Of a stretch of 33,540 nt of DNA, positions 1 through 8,440 are shown piece by piece. Each line of letters opens with the position of its first letter. Position 1 is the stretch's first letter. Both the position numbers and the translations under genes were made by a program. Origin of the DNA: Chloroflexota bacterium. GTDB lineage: Bacteria; Chloroflexota; Anaerolineae; Anaerolineales; Anaerolineaceae. The stretch spans positions 1-33,540 of the forward strand of contig WOUT01000026.1 of the NCBI GenBank assembly GCA_009773005.1, written 5' to 3'. The notes under the pieces are model-generated. The model saw only the letters and a list, made by a program, of their open reading frames with translations, was not told where the DNA came from and made no database searches.

Positions 1-1
1 A

Positions 2-832
2 GTGCGTGGAGCCTTAAACAAGATTCTTTCATTAGAACCTTGGGAAGCGAAAAACGGATTGGTTACTTGCTCAGCAGGTAATCACGGGCAAGGCGTGGCA
101 CTGGCTGCTCAAAAGATCGGCACCACTTGTATCGTTTTTGTCTCATCTCATGCTGTTCCAACAAAGGTCAGCGCGATGCAAGCATTGGGCGCGGATATTC
201 GATTTGTTACAGGCGGCTATGCTGATGCGGAGAAAACTGCAATTCTTTTCGCACTGGATTCAAAAGGGATGTTTATTTCTCCTTATAACGACGTACAGGT
301 TATTGCAGGGCAAGGTACCGTGGGTCTGGAATTGATTGAACAAACACAAGGATTTCGGGAAATAAAAACCCTCCTCGTTCCCATTGGAGGAGGTGGTTTG
401 CTCTCCGGCATCGGAGCCGCTATTTCTGGCTTAACGAACCGGCCAAAATTGATTGGAGTGCAGTCAGAGGCTTCTGCATATTTTAATTCGCTATATAACA
501 AAGGCACCCAGGATGGGGTTATTGAAAAAGAGAGCCTTGCTGATGGCCTGTCTGGTGAAGTGGATCATGGGTCAATAACGATACCTATGGTAAACCATTA
601 CGCTGACGATATCGTGTTGGTTACTGAACAAGCGATTTCTCAGTCTATCGCTTATGCCTGGAGAAAGTACAAAGAGGTTATCGAAGGTTCGGCTGCAGTG
701 ACCTTGGCAGCCATATTGACCAAAAAAATCGCTGAAATGCCAGCCGTTTTGGTGATCAGTGGCGGTAATATTCAGCCTGATTCGCACGAGCAGATATTGG
801 CTCAAACTTCCATAAAGGAACGGGAATTTTAA
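2..832 (+). CDS. Threonine/serine dehydratase, PLP-dependent, 5'-truncated by window edge
   Basis: C-terminal 276 residues of a fold-type II PLP enzyme of the threonine dehydratase/serine racemase family, which deaminates threonine or serine to the 2-oxo acid and ammonia. The readable part begins V-R-G-A-L-N-K. In this family that follows the Ser-Phe-Lys motif whose lysine binds PLP, so the lysine codon should end at base 1 and the first ~45 residues lie outside the window. Visible are the substrate loop SAGNHGQG, the glycine-rich phosphate-binding loop GGGGLLSG and the C-terminal SGGNI motif. The protein ends right after the catalytic domain, with no ACT regulatory domain, so it resembles the short catabolic/TdcB-like type rather than biosynthetic IlvA. 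It is probably co-transcribed with the next gene, which starts one base after this stop. The GTG at base 2 is not the true start. The exact substrate (threonine, serine or racemisation) cannot be decided. Confidence 0.9.
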   Translation: MRGALNKILSLEPWEAKNGLVTCSAGNHGQGVALAAQKIGTTCIVFVSSHAVPTKVSAMQALGADIRFVTGGYADAEKTAILFALDSKGMFISPYNDVQVIAGQGTVGLELIEQTQGFREIKTLLVPIGGGGLLSGIGAAISGLTNRPKLIGVQSEASAYFNSLYNKGTQDGVIEKESLADGLSGEVDHGSITIPMVNHYADDIVLVTEQAISQSIAYAWRKYKEVIEGSAAVTLAAILTKKIAEMPAVLVISGGNIQPDSHEQILAQTSIKEREF

Positions 833-833
833 T

Positions 834-3629
834 GTGGCCAAGGTATTTCGTTTTCTTTTCGTAATCTTCTACATTACCAGCCTTTTCCTGCCTGTGGACA
901 GCTCTACTGCTGCGCCGCTTCTTCAACGAAACACAGCAGAAGAAAAAGCTTCAGCCTTATTAGAGCTTATGTCACCTGAAGAAAAAGTCGGACAATTGTT
1001 TATGGTTACTTTTAAGGGAACCACAACCGACACTGGCAGCAAGATTCGTAGTTTGATCATCGACCAAAATATCGGAGGGGTTGTGCTCCGCTCAGATAAT
1101 GATAATTTCACCGGTCCTGAAGGAACAATTACCAATACTCAAGAAATGATACGATCGCTGCAATTAATTAACTGGGAGACATCACAAGCGAATATTTCAT
1201 CTCCATCAACTGAAGGGGTTGCGACTTATAACTATATTCCGCTGCTTGTTGGCATATCTCAAGAAGGAGATTTGGCGCCTTTTGACCAGATCATTAATGG
1301 GTTGACCCCGCTGCCGAGCGAAATGGCGATCGGAGCAACCTGGAAGCCTTCCAACGCCGAAACGACCGGGACAATTCTTGGTCAAGAGCTTAAAGCCTTA
1401 GGAATCAATCTCTTGTTTGGACCATCGCTTGACGTATTGGATGTGGTAAAAACCGATACAGGCGAAGATCTGGGTGTCAGAACTTTTGGAGGAGATCCAT
1501 ATTGGGTAGCCGAAATGGGAAAGGCATTTATCAAAGGCGTTCACCTTGGAAGCGAGAATCAAATCTCGGTGATTGCCACGCATTTTCCAGGCCGGGGAGG
1601 GTCAGACCGCCAACCTGAAGATGAAGTCGCAACAGTCAGAAAATCTCTTGAACAACTCAAGCAAATTGAACTGGCTCCTTTTTTTGAGGTGACTAAACAA
1701 AGCGGGATCACGGATGAAATGACTGATGGTTTGTTACTTTCACACATTCGTTATCAAGGATTTCAAGGGAATATCCGCGCCACAACCAGACCAGTTTCGT
1801 TTGATTCCGCAGCCTTAGAGCAGCTTATGAGCCTGCCTGATTTCTCAGCATGGAGAGAGAAGGGCGGTATTATTGTCAGCGATGATTTGGGAAGTGCAGC
1901 AGTTCGAAAATTCTTCGACCCATTGAATTTGAGCTTTGATGCCAGACAGATTATAAAGAGCGCCCTGTTAGCTGGAAATGATCTTTTGTATACAGGAAAT
2001 ATTATTGCATCAGGGGATGAAGATACTTATTCGACAATTGTACGAACGCATGGATATTTTGTCCAAAAATATTTGGAAGATTCTGCTTTTCAACAACGGG
2101 TAGATGAAGCAGCTTTACGCGTTTTGACTCTCAAGTTCAAACTTTATCCTAATTTTCAAATCCTAGAAATCCTCCCAACCGCTACCGACCTGGAGACATT
2201 GGGTACTTCACAACAGAAGATATTCGAAATAGCACGGCAATCAATAACATTGGTTAGCCCTGACCTGGTTGATCTTGACTCTGTCTTACAGGAGGAACCT
2301 CAGTTAAGCGAACGAATTGTATTCATCTCCAATAAGGTCTCACAACAGCAATGCAGTTCATGTACTGACCAAACCATTTTTCTTGCAGATAACTTAAGAA
2401 GCGCTGTCGAACGCTTATACGGACCGAAAGCGGGCGAGCAAATCCAGAGTTACAGGTTATCTGCTTATTCATATGGCGAGTTGAAGCTACTTCTCGATCA
2501 TAACAGTGCTCCAGAGAATATGATGAGTAACATCCAATCTGCTGATTGGATCGTTCTCTCATTCACGGAATTTCAAAAGAGTTCTGATGAATCGGTTTTA
2601 TTTCAACGATTTTTTACTGAGCAGCCTGAGCTCACCAGAAATAAGAAAATCATTGGTTTTGCTTTTAACGCTCCATACTATCCTGATGCGACCGATATTT
2701 CTAAATTTACTGCATATTATGCGGTTTACAGTAAAATTCCGGTTTTTGTAGATGTTGCGGCGAGAATTCTTTTTCAGGAGATCATTCCAACAGGAATCCT
2801 TCCTGTTTCCGTGACAAGTGTAGGATACGACCTCCTCACAGCGACTACCCCTGACCCAAGCCAGATCATTCCTTTGATGGTACAAGCGCCGGGTGAAGGT
2901 ACTATTATTTTAGAAACACCGACCTCCTCGATTGATACCAAATTATTGTTTAAGGTTGGTGACAGCTTACCGCTGCAAACCGGGATTATAAATGATCACA
3001 ACGGAAACCCTGTTCCAGATGGCACGGTCGTGCGATTTTTGATCGACACACGCTCCACAAGCGGTTCAATCGAACAAATTGAAACACAGACGGAAAACGG
3101 GATTGCCCGAACAACATACCGCATCTCAAATCTTGGATTGCTAGAGTTGAGGGTCACTTCTGATCCTGCACAGGTCTCACAAATTCTGCGTCTGGATATC
3201 ACAGATTCAGGAGGTCTGCTCACGTCTATAGAACCGACATTCTCGCCAACCGGTGAAACGGGAGCGACCCAATCCCCGGACCTTTTAGCAACGCCTGAAG
3301 CAGAGAATGTTCAGGATCATAAACAAGGTCTTCCTTCCTTTGTTGATTGGATGCTTTCGACAATGATTATATTGGCGTTTTCCTCAGGGCTTTACTGGTG
3401 GGGTTGGCAGCGTAGGATTCATGACTGGAACCCAAGGCTGCCTTTCTTGTCGGGCATGTTAGGCTTTATCGTTTATCTTTATATCGTTGTTGGTCTGCCA
3501 GGGTCTATGACGTTGATTCAAACCGGTGGAACAAGTAAGATCTTACTCTTTGTGTTATTAGGTTGTCTGGCAGGAGGGGGAATAGGGTATTTTTGGCATA
3601 TGGTCGATCAAACCAGAAAGAGACTATAA
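834..3629 (+). CDS. Secreted GH3-family protein with Ig-like domain and C-terminal membrane anchor
   Basis: A 931-residue protein with a GTG start one base after the preceding stop. It has a signal peptide (about residues 5-27), a glycoside hydrolase family 3 TIM barrel (about 40-440), a GH3 C-terminal-like region, a bacterial Ig-like domain (about 715-795) and three hydrophobic helices at the C-terminus (about 838-858, 869-889, 903-922). GH3 marks are EEKVGQLFM, the sequence THFPGRGG at 249-256, and SDDLGS at 349-354, where Asp350 sits at the nucleophile position. The family usually acts as beta-glucosidase or beta-N-acetylhexosaminidase (NagZ), here outside the cell. Compared with the common KHFPGHG...DSH pattern, the Lys is Thr, the second His is Arg and the DSH region reads EDE, so the acid/base machinery of NagZ is not conserved. 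Activity and substrate are therefore uncertain. Confidence 0.85.
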   Translation: MAKVFRFLFVIFYITSLFLPVDSSTAAPLLQRNTAEEKASALLELMSPEEKVGQLFMVTFKGTTTDTGSKIRSLIIDQNIGGVVLRSDNDNFTGPEGTITNTQEMIRSLQLINWETSQANISSPSTEGVATYNYIPLLVGISQEGDLAPFDQIINGLTPLPSEMAIGATWKPSNAETTGTILGQELKALGINLLFGPSLDVLDVVKTDTGEDLGVRTFGGDPYWVAEMGKAFIKGVHLGSENQISVIATHFPGRGGSDRQPEDEVATVRKSLEQLKQIELAPFFEVTKQSGITDEMTDGLLLSHIRYQGFQGNIRATTRPVSFDSAALEQLMSLPDFSAWREKGGIIVSDDLGSAAVRKFFDPLNLSFDARQIIKSALLAGNDLLYTGNIIASGDEDTYSTIVRTHGYFVQKYLEDSAFQQRVDEAALRVLTLKFKLYPNFQILEILPTATDLETLGTSQQKIFEIARQSITLVSPDLVDLDSVLQEEPQLSERIVFISNKVSQQQCSSCTDQTIFLADNLRSAVERLYGPKAGEQIQSYRLSAYSYGELKLLLDHNSAPENMMSNIQSADWIVLSFTEFQKSSDESVLFQRFFTEQPELTRNKKIIGFAFNAPYYPDATDISKFTAYYAVYSKIPVFVDVAARILFQEIIPTGILPVSVTSVGYDLLTATTPDPSQIIPLMVQAPGEGTIILETPTSSIDTKLLFKVGDSLPLQTGIINDHNGNPVPDGTVVRFLIDTRSTSGSIEQIETQTENGIARTTYRISNLGLLELRVTSDPAQVSQILRLDITDSGGLLTSIEPTFSPTGETGATQSPDLLATPEAENVQDHKQGLPSFVDWMLSTMIILAFSSGLYWWGWQRRIHDWNPRLPFLSGMLGFIVYLYIVVGLPGSMTLIQTGGTSKILLFVLLGCLAGGGIGYFWHMVDQTRKRL

Positions 3630-3631
3630 CT

Positions 3632-4615
3632 TTACTTCAGTAAAGTAAGCAAAAGTGTCAGGATACTCATTCCGAGTAAGCTTATAAGTAATGGATATAT
3701 TTCCCTGGCGTGCATTAAACGTAGTTTTGCCTGGTTATGAATGCCTGTCGGGATCGCGATTGGACGACTTCCAATCAAGGCATCTCGAAAATCCTCAACT
3801 GTCTTCGGACGGTCATCAGGGTGCAGACTCATTGCCCATAAAATAGCCTTTTCAGTCCGCGAGGAGATACTTGGATTGTTTGGACGGAGAGGGGATAATA
3901 TTGCCGGATTGATAAAGCGTTGTCGGGCATCGGAGGGTGCTTTTCCTGTTAGCAAATGATAAAGCGTTGAGCCAAATGAATAAATGTCACTACGTGCGTC
4001 TGTATGCCCGATATCTCCTCCATATTGTTCGAGAGGAGTATACAACGCTGTTCCCTGACCTTGCAGAATGGTTATGGTTACTTCGCCAGGCGCCAACAAT
4101 TTCACTAACCCAAAATCAACTAATTTGAGTACTCCGTTAGGAGTGAGTTTCAAATTACTCGGTTTGATATCACGATGGACAATGGGTGGGTTTTGGTGAT
4201 GTAAATAAGTTAAGGCATCTGCCAATTGATTTGACCAATTTAATACATCAGATTCAGGCAAGAAACTTCCTTCTTCTTTTGATTCGATCATCAATGTGCG
4301 CAAATCTTTTCCCGGTATGAAATCCATTACCAAATAATCGCGCTGCCCGATAGAGAAGAAATCTGATACCTTGGGTAAATTTGGATGATCAAGACGAGCC
4401 AGCACTGTTGCTTCCCGCAGGAATTGCTCTCTGGCTTCTTTGATCAAATTCCCGGATAAGGTTCTATCGTGTTCAACTTCTTTTAATGCGCATTGACGTC
4501 CTTCCAACCGGAGGTCATCGGTCAAATAAATAGAACCCATGCCGCCTTGACCAATGATCCTGCGGATGCGGTACCTGCCTCTTAATGTATCTCCCGTTTT
4601 TAAAGGGATTGGCAT
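3632..4615 (-). CDS. Tail-anchored Hanks-type serine/threonine protein kinase
   Basis: A 327-residue eukaryotic-like kinase. It has a glycine loop GQGGMG (22-27), the ATP lysine in CALKE (Lys45), the catalytic loop HRDIKPSN (Asp149), DFG at 167-169, and the P-loop-to-F-helix signature DARSDIYSFG near 206-215. All catalytic residues are present, so an active kinase is expected. The catalytic domain is N-terminal and one hydrophobic helix lies at the extreme C-terminus (about 305-326). There is no extracellular sensor domain such as PASTA, so it is probably a cytoplasmic, tail-anchored kinase. It converges with the GH3 gene (2 bp apart) and diverges from an FHA-winged-helix regulator, which is a plausible substrate because FHA domains bind phosphothreonine. 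Start ATG at 4615. Confidence 0.92.
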   Translation of the reverse strand: MPIPLKTGDTLRGRYRIRRIIGQGGMGSIYLTDDLRLEGRQCALKEVEHDRTLSGNLIKEAREQFLREATVLARLDHPNLPKVSDFFSIGQRDYLVMDFIPGKDLRTLMIESKEEGSFLPESDVLNWSNQLADALTYLHHQNPPIVHRDIKPSNLKLTPNGVLKLVDFGLVKLLAPGEVTITILQGQGTALYTPLEQYGGDIGHTDARSDIYSFGSTLYHLLTGKAPSDARQRFINPAILSPLRPNNPSISSRTEKAILWAMSLHPDDRPKTVEDFRDALIGSRPIAIPTGIHNQAKLRLMHAREIYPLLISLLGMSILTLLLTLLK

Positions 4616-4673
4616 GAGTGTCCTTATTGAAAATATTCAAAGAAAACAGTAGCGCGATTTGTATTTTTGTACT

Positions 4674-4679
4674 ATTATA
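4674..4679 (-). promoter_or_regulatory. Possible -10 of the kinase gene
   Basis: The minus strand reads a perfect TATAAT about 60 bp before the kinase ATG, inside the 88 bp divergent gap. No convincing -35 lies 16-18 bp further out. The FHA gene presumably fires from the same gap, but no clear plus-strand promoter is visible. Confidence 0.35.
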
Positions 4680-4703
4680 CCTGAAGAGGCTTAAGGAAAT
4701 TGT

Positions 4704-5405
4704 ATGGGCGTTTCCAGAGAAAAATCACAAAAGCCAGATTCTGCAAACAACATTCAAACCGGTTTATTTCCCGTGATTGTCGCTATTCAAGGTCCACTTG
4801 GAGGACGGCGATGGGAAGTCAGGGATGCTTTAATCATAGGACGTGAAAGCGATTGCGACATTACGATCGATGATCGGCAGGTTTCGAGACATCATGCAAG
4901 AGTTTTCAAAAACGGCGCTTCAATAGAGTTGGAAGACCTTGCGAGCAAAAATGGAACTTTCCACGCGGGGAAACAACTAACCGAAAAAAAATCGCTTTCC
5001 GATGGTGATGTCATTCAGGTCGCGATGATACAGAAGTTTGCTTACTATAGCTCAGATGCAACCATGCCGATGGAAGACCTGATCCCTGCAACTATCGAGA
5101 TTGAAAACCGACTGTATGTTGATGAAAAATCCAGAAGGGTTTGGATTCGAGGCGAGGAATTAACCCCTCCACTCTCGGCTCCACAGTTCAGACTGCTTGC
5201 CGAATTGGCTTCTCAATCAGGTCGCGTCATTTCTCGAAATGATCTCATCCACGCGATATGGGCGGATGAAGATGTAGAGGGAGTGTCAGAGCAAGCTTTA
5301 GATGCGTTGATTCGACGATTGCGAGACCGTCTGGCAGAAGTGGACCCAAGTCATAACTATATTGTCACTGTCCGGGGTCATGGATTGAGATTGGGAGATA
5401 GATAA
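4704..5405 (+). CDS. FHA domain + winged-helix DNA-binding regulator
   Basis: A 233-residue protein with ATG at 4704 and an AAGGA ribosome site 6 bases upstream. The N-terminal FHA domain (about 23-115) has the expected phosphothreonine-binding residues: GR at 46-47, SRHH at 61-64 and NGT at 83-85. The C-terminal domain (about 130-230) is an OmpR/PhoB-type winged helix, with Q-F-R-L-L-A-E-L, the recognition region EQALDALIRRLRDRL and the wing ending VRGHGLRL. There is no receiver domain, so this is a one-component regulator read out through phosphothreonine. Mycobacterial EmbR combines the same modules in the opposite order and is controlled by a Ser/Thr kinase. The kinase gene directly across the divergent promoter is the obvious partner; this is inferred from position. 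Confidence 0.9.
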   Translation: MGVSREKSQKPDSANNIQTGLFPVIVAIQGPLGGRRWEVRDALIIGRESDCDITIDDRQVSRHHARVFKNGASIELEDLASKNGTFHAGKQLTEKKSLSDGDVIQVAMIQKFAYYSSDATMPMEDLIPATIEIENRLYVDEKSRRVWIRGEELTPPLSAPQFRLLAELASQSGRVISRNDLIHAIWADEDVEGVSEQALDALIRRLRDRLAEVDPSHNYIVTVRGHGLRLGDR

Positions 5406-5446
5406 CCAAAGGGCCGCAAGAGAGCATCCCTTTGGTTTTAATTTTT
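5404..5446 (+). terminator. Intrinsic terminator of the FHA regulator gene
   Basis: Perfect 10-bp inverted repeat AACCAAAGGG (5404-5413) / CCCTTTGGTT (5428-5437) with a 14-base loop, followed by TTAATTTTT. It overlaps the stop codon of the FHA gene. The T-rich side is on the plus strand only, so it mainly stops plus-strand transcription. The CpXC gene on the minus strand ends at its edge. Confidence 0.75.
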
Positions 5447-6790
5447 AAGGTTTTTTTCCATGTTAAATCGTAACGCCTGTTTATAGATTAACCGTAAGGC
5501 TTCAAGCAATTCAGGAGATTGTTTACGAGCTTCACCTTCAGTAATGATCGAATTTATCGCCTGAAGTAATGAATCATTGATCATTGTTGAATGATCCTCA
5601 AGGATTTTTAGCCTGACAGATTCATCTGCGACGTCAAGTAGTTTTTGGATCAACTCAACCTCAGGGGGAGGGGCACTTTCTTTTTCGACGATCGAAATCA
5701 CTTTTTGGATCTTTTCTATCCGTACCATGTCGCCTTTTTGACGGGCGGTTTCAAATTCAGATTGGACTGCCTGAGTAAAGAACTCATCCATTTCTGGTAA
5801 ATGTTTCTTGATGGCTTCCTCCAGATTTGTTTCACTCAATATCGATTCGAGTAGTTTTGCCCCCTCACCCAACCGTTTCTGCAATTCATTGTCAATTTCG
5901 CGGGTTAGATTGAGAAGCTTGTCTCGCAAATCGACTAAATGCTGTTTTTTATCTTCATGTACTTTTTCAATGCGCTCGCTCAGTACCTGGAAGAACTGAT
6001 AATCCATCCCACTTCTAGTGAGGCTGACGATCGTTGCCAAACTGCTGTCGGATTTTAAGTCGGAAATAATGTCCAAAAGCGTCTCACGTGTTAGACCAGT
6101 TTTACTAGCCTCCTGCAGTGTTTTCAATGCAGCTTGTGTTTCTTGACTCTGAGCAAGCAGTTTTTGACCAACTTCGGTTTCCTGTAAAAGTTGCTGTTGG
6201 ATCTCATTGAGAAGTTGGGAGGCTTTTTCATCCCCTTGCATCATGGCGGATTCGATTAGTGTTGACAAAATGGCGAACAGGCTGCCATCAACCAGGGCAA
6301 CTTCTTGGAGGATGATGGTTAGGCGGTCTTCGGGTTTGGGGGTTGTTAGTAACCGCTGGATAAAACCGACTCTCTTTTGTTGGGCTTCGATCATCTCTTT
6401 GGTAATTCCGTCAGCCTGTAAAATTCGGTCAATCAGGGTTTGGTAGGTGAACATGGTTTGGGGTTGGAATAAATAACCTTTACGTCTCTCAGCGGGTAAA
6501 GCATTTACAACCTGGTTAATCAACAGTCCGATCTGTTTTTCTTGTTCATTTACTGGCAACCCTAATTCAGGCGGGAAATATGTGAGGAGTAATTCCTTTT
6601 CCGGGTCGTGAAAAACGATTGGAGTACTCATTAACCCTTCATAACCACATGCCTGACACCTGGCTGTGTTGGTTGAGCGGCTGAGAAGCCGTTGTTTTGC
6701 TGTTGGATCATTGGTTGCGTCGAAAAGCTGTTGAACTTCTGCCAGAATCGGCTGCCGGCAGCGAGGACACGAAGTTTGAATTTTTGGCAT
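5438..6790 (-). CDS. CpXC-domain protein
   Basis: A 450-residue protein with an N-terminal CpXC-type zinc-ribbon-like domain: CPRC at 8-11, a second pair CxxC at 45-48 (CQACGYEG) and the typical continuation VFHDPEKELLLTYFPPE. The rest (about 110-450) is strongly helical and charged, rich in Glu, Gln, Lys and Leu, consistent with coiled coil. There is no signal peptide and no membrane segment. The function of the CpXC family is not established; the cysteines suggest metal binding. It is the third gene of a minus-strand group, 84 bp after the histidine kinase, and has only a weak ribosome site (AAGAG region) before ATG 6790. Confidence 0.82.
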   Translation of the reverse strand: MPKIQTSCPRCRQPILAEVQQLFDATNDPTAKQRLLSRSTNTARCQACGYEGLMSTPIVFHDPEKELLLTYFPPELGLPVNEQEKQIGLLINQVVNALPAERRKGYLFQPQTMFTYQTLIDRILQADGITKEMIEAQQKRVGFIQRLLTTPKPEDRLTIILQEVALVDGSLFAILSTLIESAMMQGDEKASQLLNEIQQQLLQETEVGQKLLAQSQETQAALKTLQEASKTGLTRETLLDIISDLKSDSSLATIVSLTRSGMDYQFFQVLSERIEKVHEDKKQHLVDLRDKLLNLTREIDNELQKRLGEGAKLLESILSETNLEEAIKKHLPEMDEFFTQAVQSEFETARQKGDMVRIEKIQKVISIVEKESAPPPEVELIQKLLDVADESVRLKILEDHSTMINDSLLQAINSIITEGEARKQSPELLEALRLIYKQALRFNMEKNLKN

Positions 6791-6874
6791 GTTTCAGGCT
6801 CTTTTCTTTGAAATTTAATATACTTGCCGATTATACCATTTGGCAATCGGAATTATTTTTGAATTAGATGAAAG

Positions 6875-8434
6875 TTATTCATTTATTGAGATTGGCAGGG
6901 AAAAACAAATACAAGCACCTTTGCCTTTTTCCGGGTCACTCCAAATACGACCGCCGTGCGCCTCAACGATGGCTTTTGCCAAATACAAACCCAAACCTGC
7001 TCCTTTGGTTTGCTTTGTGGCGTCAGGCGACCGATAAAAACGGTCAAACACGAATGGAGCATCATTTGGATCAATGCCCGGACCTTCATCACTCACGCAC
7101 ACAATGATATTGTCTCCATGCTCTTCAGCGCTGATCTCAATCTGACCTTTTGGCGCATATTTGATCGAGTTTGAGATCAAGTTCGAAAGGAGTTGATTGA
7201 TCCGAATTTCATCTGCAAGAATCACTGGAAGCGTCTCAGAAACATTTGTTACGATTTCATGATTTGTAGTTTGGGTTTGTAACCGCTCGCATACCCGTTG
7301 TATTGTCACCGTGAGTTGTACGTCAGTTCGTTTAAGGCCAAAACTGTTCGCTTGCAAGCGTGTTGCGTCGAGAAGGTTCTCGATGTAGATACTCAAACGG
7401 TCAGCTTCTTCTTCGATGACCTGCAAGCTTTCATTAACGATCTTTCGATTCCAGCGTGCATCACCTCTCCGCAGGGTTCCGACATATCCTTTGATCAAAG
7501 CAACTGGAGTTTTTAATTCGTGACTGATCACCGAGATAAAAGTGGTTTTCATTTCGTCTGCCTGGCGGAAGCGGGTGATATCCCTGATGGTTGTGATAAT
7601 GTTTAACAGTGTACCTTCATCTGTGAGTAAAGGCGCATAAGTGATTCCGACTGGCAGGGAAGTGACGGAATTGGACCTGGTGATATCTCCTTCAACGTAC
7701 AAAGTCGCGTGAGGGGTGAGAGGCCATCCTCCGGCCACTGCTTGCATGAGAGTTAGATCGCGTGGTTTTTTAGCCCATACGATGATCTCGTCATGCGTTT
7801 TATCGACGATCTCTTGAATGGACATGCCAATCATGAAGCTGAAAGCCGGATTTGCTCTCTCGATTTTCATGTCACGGGTGAGAATGAGAATTCCGTCTGC
7901 TGCTGAATCCAAAAGGGCGGTAACCCTGCGGCGGTCATATTCAACCTGGGCATATAACTGGGCGTTTTGAACCGCAATCGCAGTCTGGTTTGCAAAACTT
8001 GAAAGCAGTATCTTGTCATTTGCCGAAAACTCAGAGTATTCACGAAAAACGAAGATGACCCCTAGTACACGCTGTCCAGTGATAAGCGGCAGACCGACAC
8101 TGCTCAAACGCCCCAAACTAACGGCTTGAGTAAAAGCATTAAGCATCTGGTTAATAATCAGCAGTTCAGAGTCTTTTGGATCTTCGTATTCCGGGATTTG
8201 AGCAAGCTGTGGTTCAAGGTATTTTAAAAAGGCGGCGGGCAATCCAGTTGAAACGCGAATCTGCCATCCGTGGGTAGGGGAGCGCAGCGCTATGATTCCT
8301 GCCTGACCGGCAAGCATTTCAAGCGAAATATTCAGGATTCGTCTCAGGAGCTTGTCCAAGTCAAGCTCTTGTGTGAGGGCACGTGAAATTTCCAGCAAAT
8401 AATCGCGCTGGCGAACTCGGAAATCAGGAAGCAT
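6875..8434 (-). CDS. GAF-PAS sensor histidine kinase, soluble
   Basis: A 519-residue sensor kinase. The order is GAF (about 20-165), PAS (about 170-295), HisKA with H-box SHELKTP (phospho-accepting His305), then HATPase_c with N-box LLSNLISNSIKY, G1 DEGPGID and G2 GAGLGLYLAKAIV. All boxes needed for autophosphorylation are intact. There is no transmembrane helix or signal peptide, so it should sense an internal signal through GAF or PAS. No cysteine or histidine pattern visible here identifies a cofactor. It starts 6 bp after the aminotransferase gene, so the two are probably co-transcribed. No response regulator lies beside it, making it an orphan within this window. Confidence 0.93.
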   Translation of the reverse strand: MLPDFRVRQRDYLLEISRALTQELDLDKLLRRILNISLEMLAGQAGIIALRSPTHGWQIRVSTGLPAAFLKYLEPQLAQIPEYEDPKDSELLIINQMLNAFTQAVSLGRLSSVGLPLITGQRVLGVIFVFREYSEFSANDKILLSSFANQTAIAVQNAQLYAQVEYDRRRVTALLDSAADGILILTRDMKIERANPAFSFMIGMSIQEIVDKTHDEIIVWAKKPRDLTLMQAVAGGWPLTPHATLYVEGDITRSNSVTSLPVGITYAPLLTDEGTLLNIITTIRDITRFRQADEMKTTFISVISHELKTPVALIKGYVGTLRRGDARWNRKIVNESLQVIEEEADRLSIYIENLLDATRLQANSFGLKRTDVQLTVTIQRVCERLQTQTTNHEIVTNVSETLPVILADEIRINQLLSNLISNSIKYAPKGQIEISAEEHGDNIIVCVSDEGPGIDPNDAPFVFDRFYRSPDATKQTKGAGLGLYLAKAIVEAHGGRIWSDPEKGKGACICFSLPISINE

Positions 8435-8440
8435 TCAGTG

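Noticed and set aside
3630-3645. Short hairpin CTTTAC-TTCA-GTAAAG between the convergent GH3 and kinase genes
   Set aside because: Only six A/T-rich pairs, no T run, and it overlaps the kinase stop codon; not enough for a terminator call.
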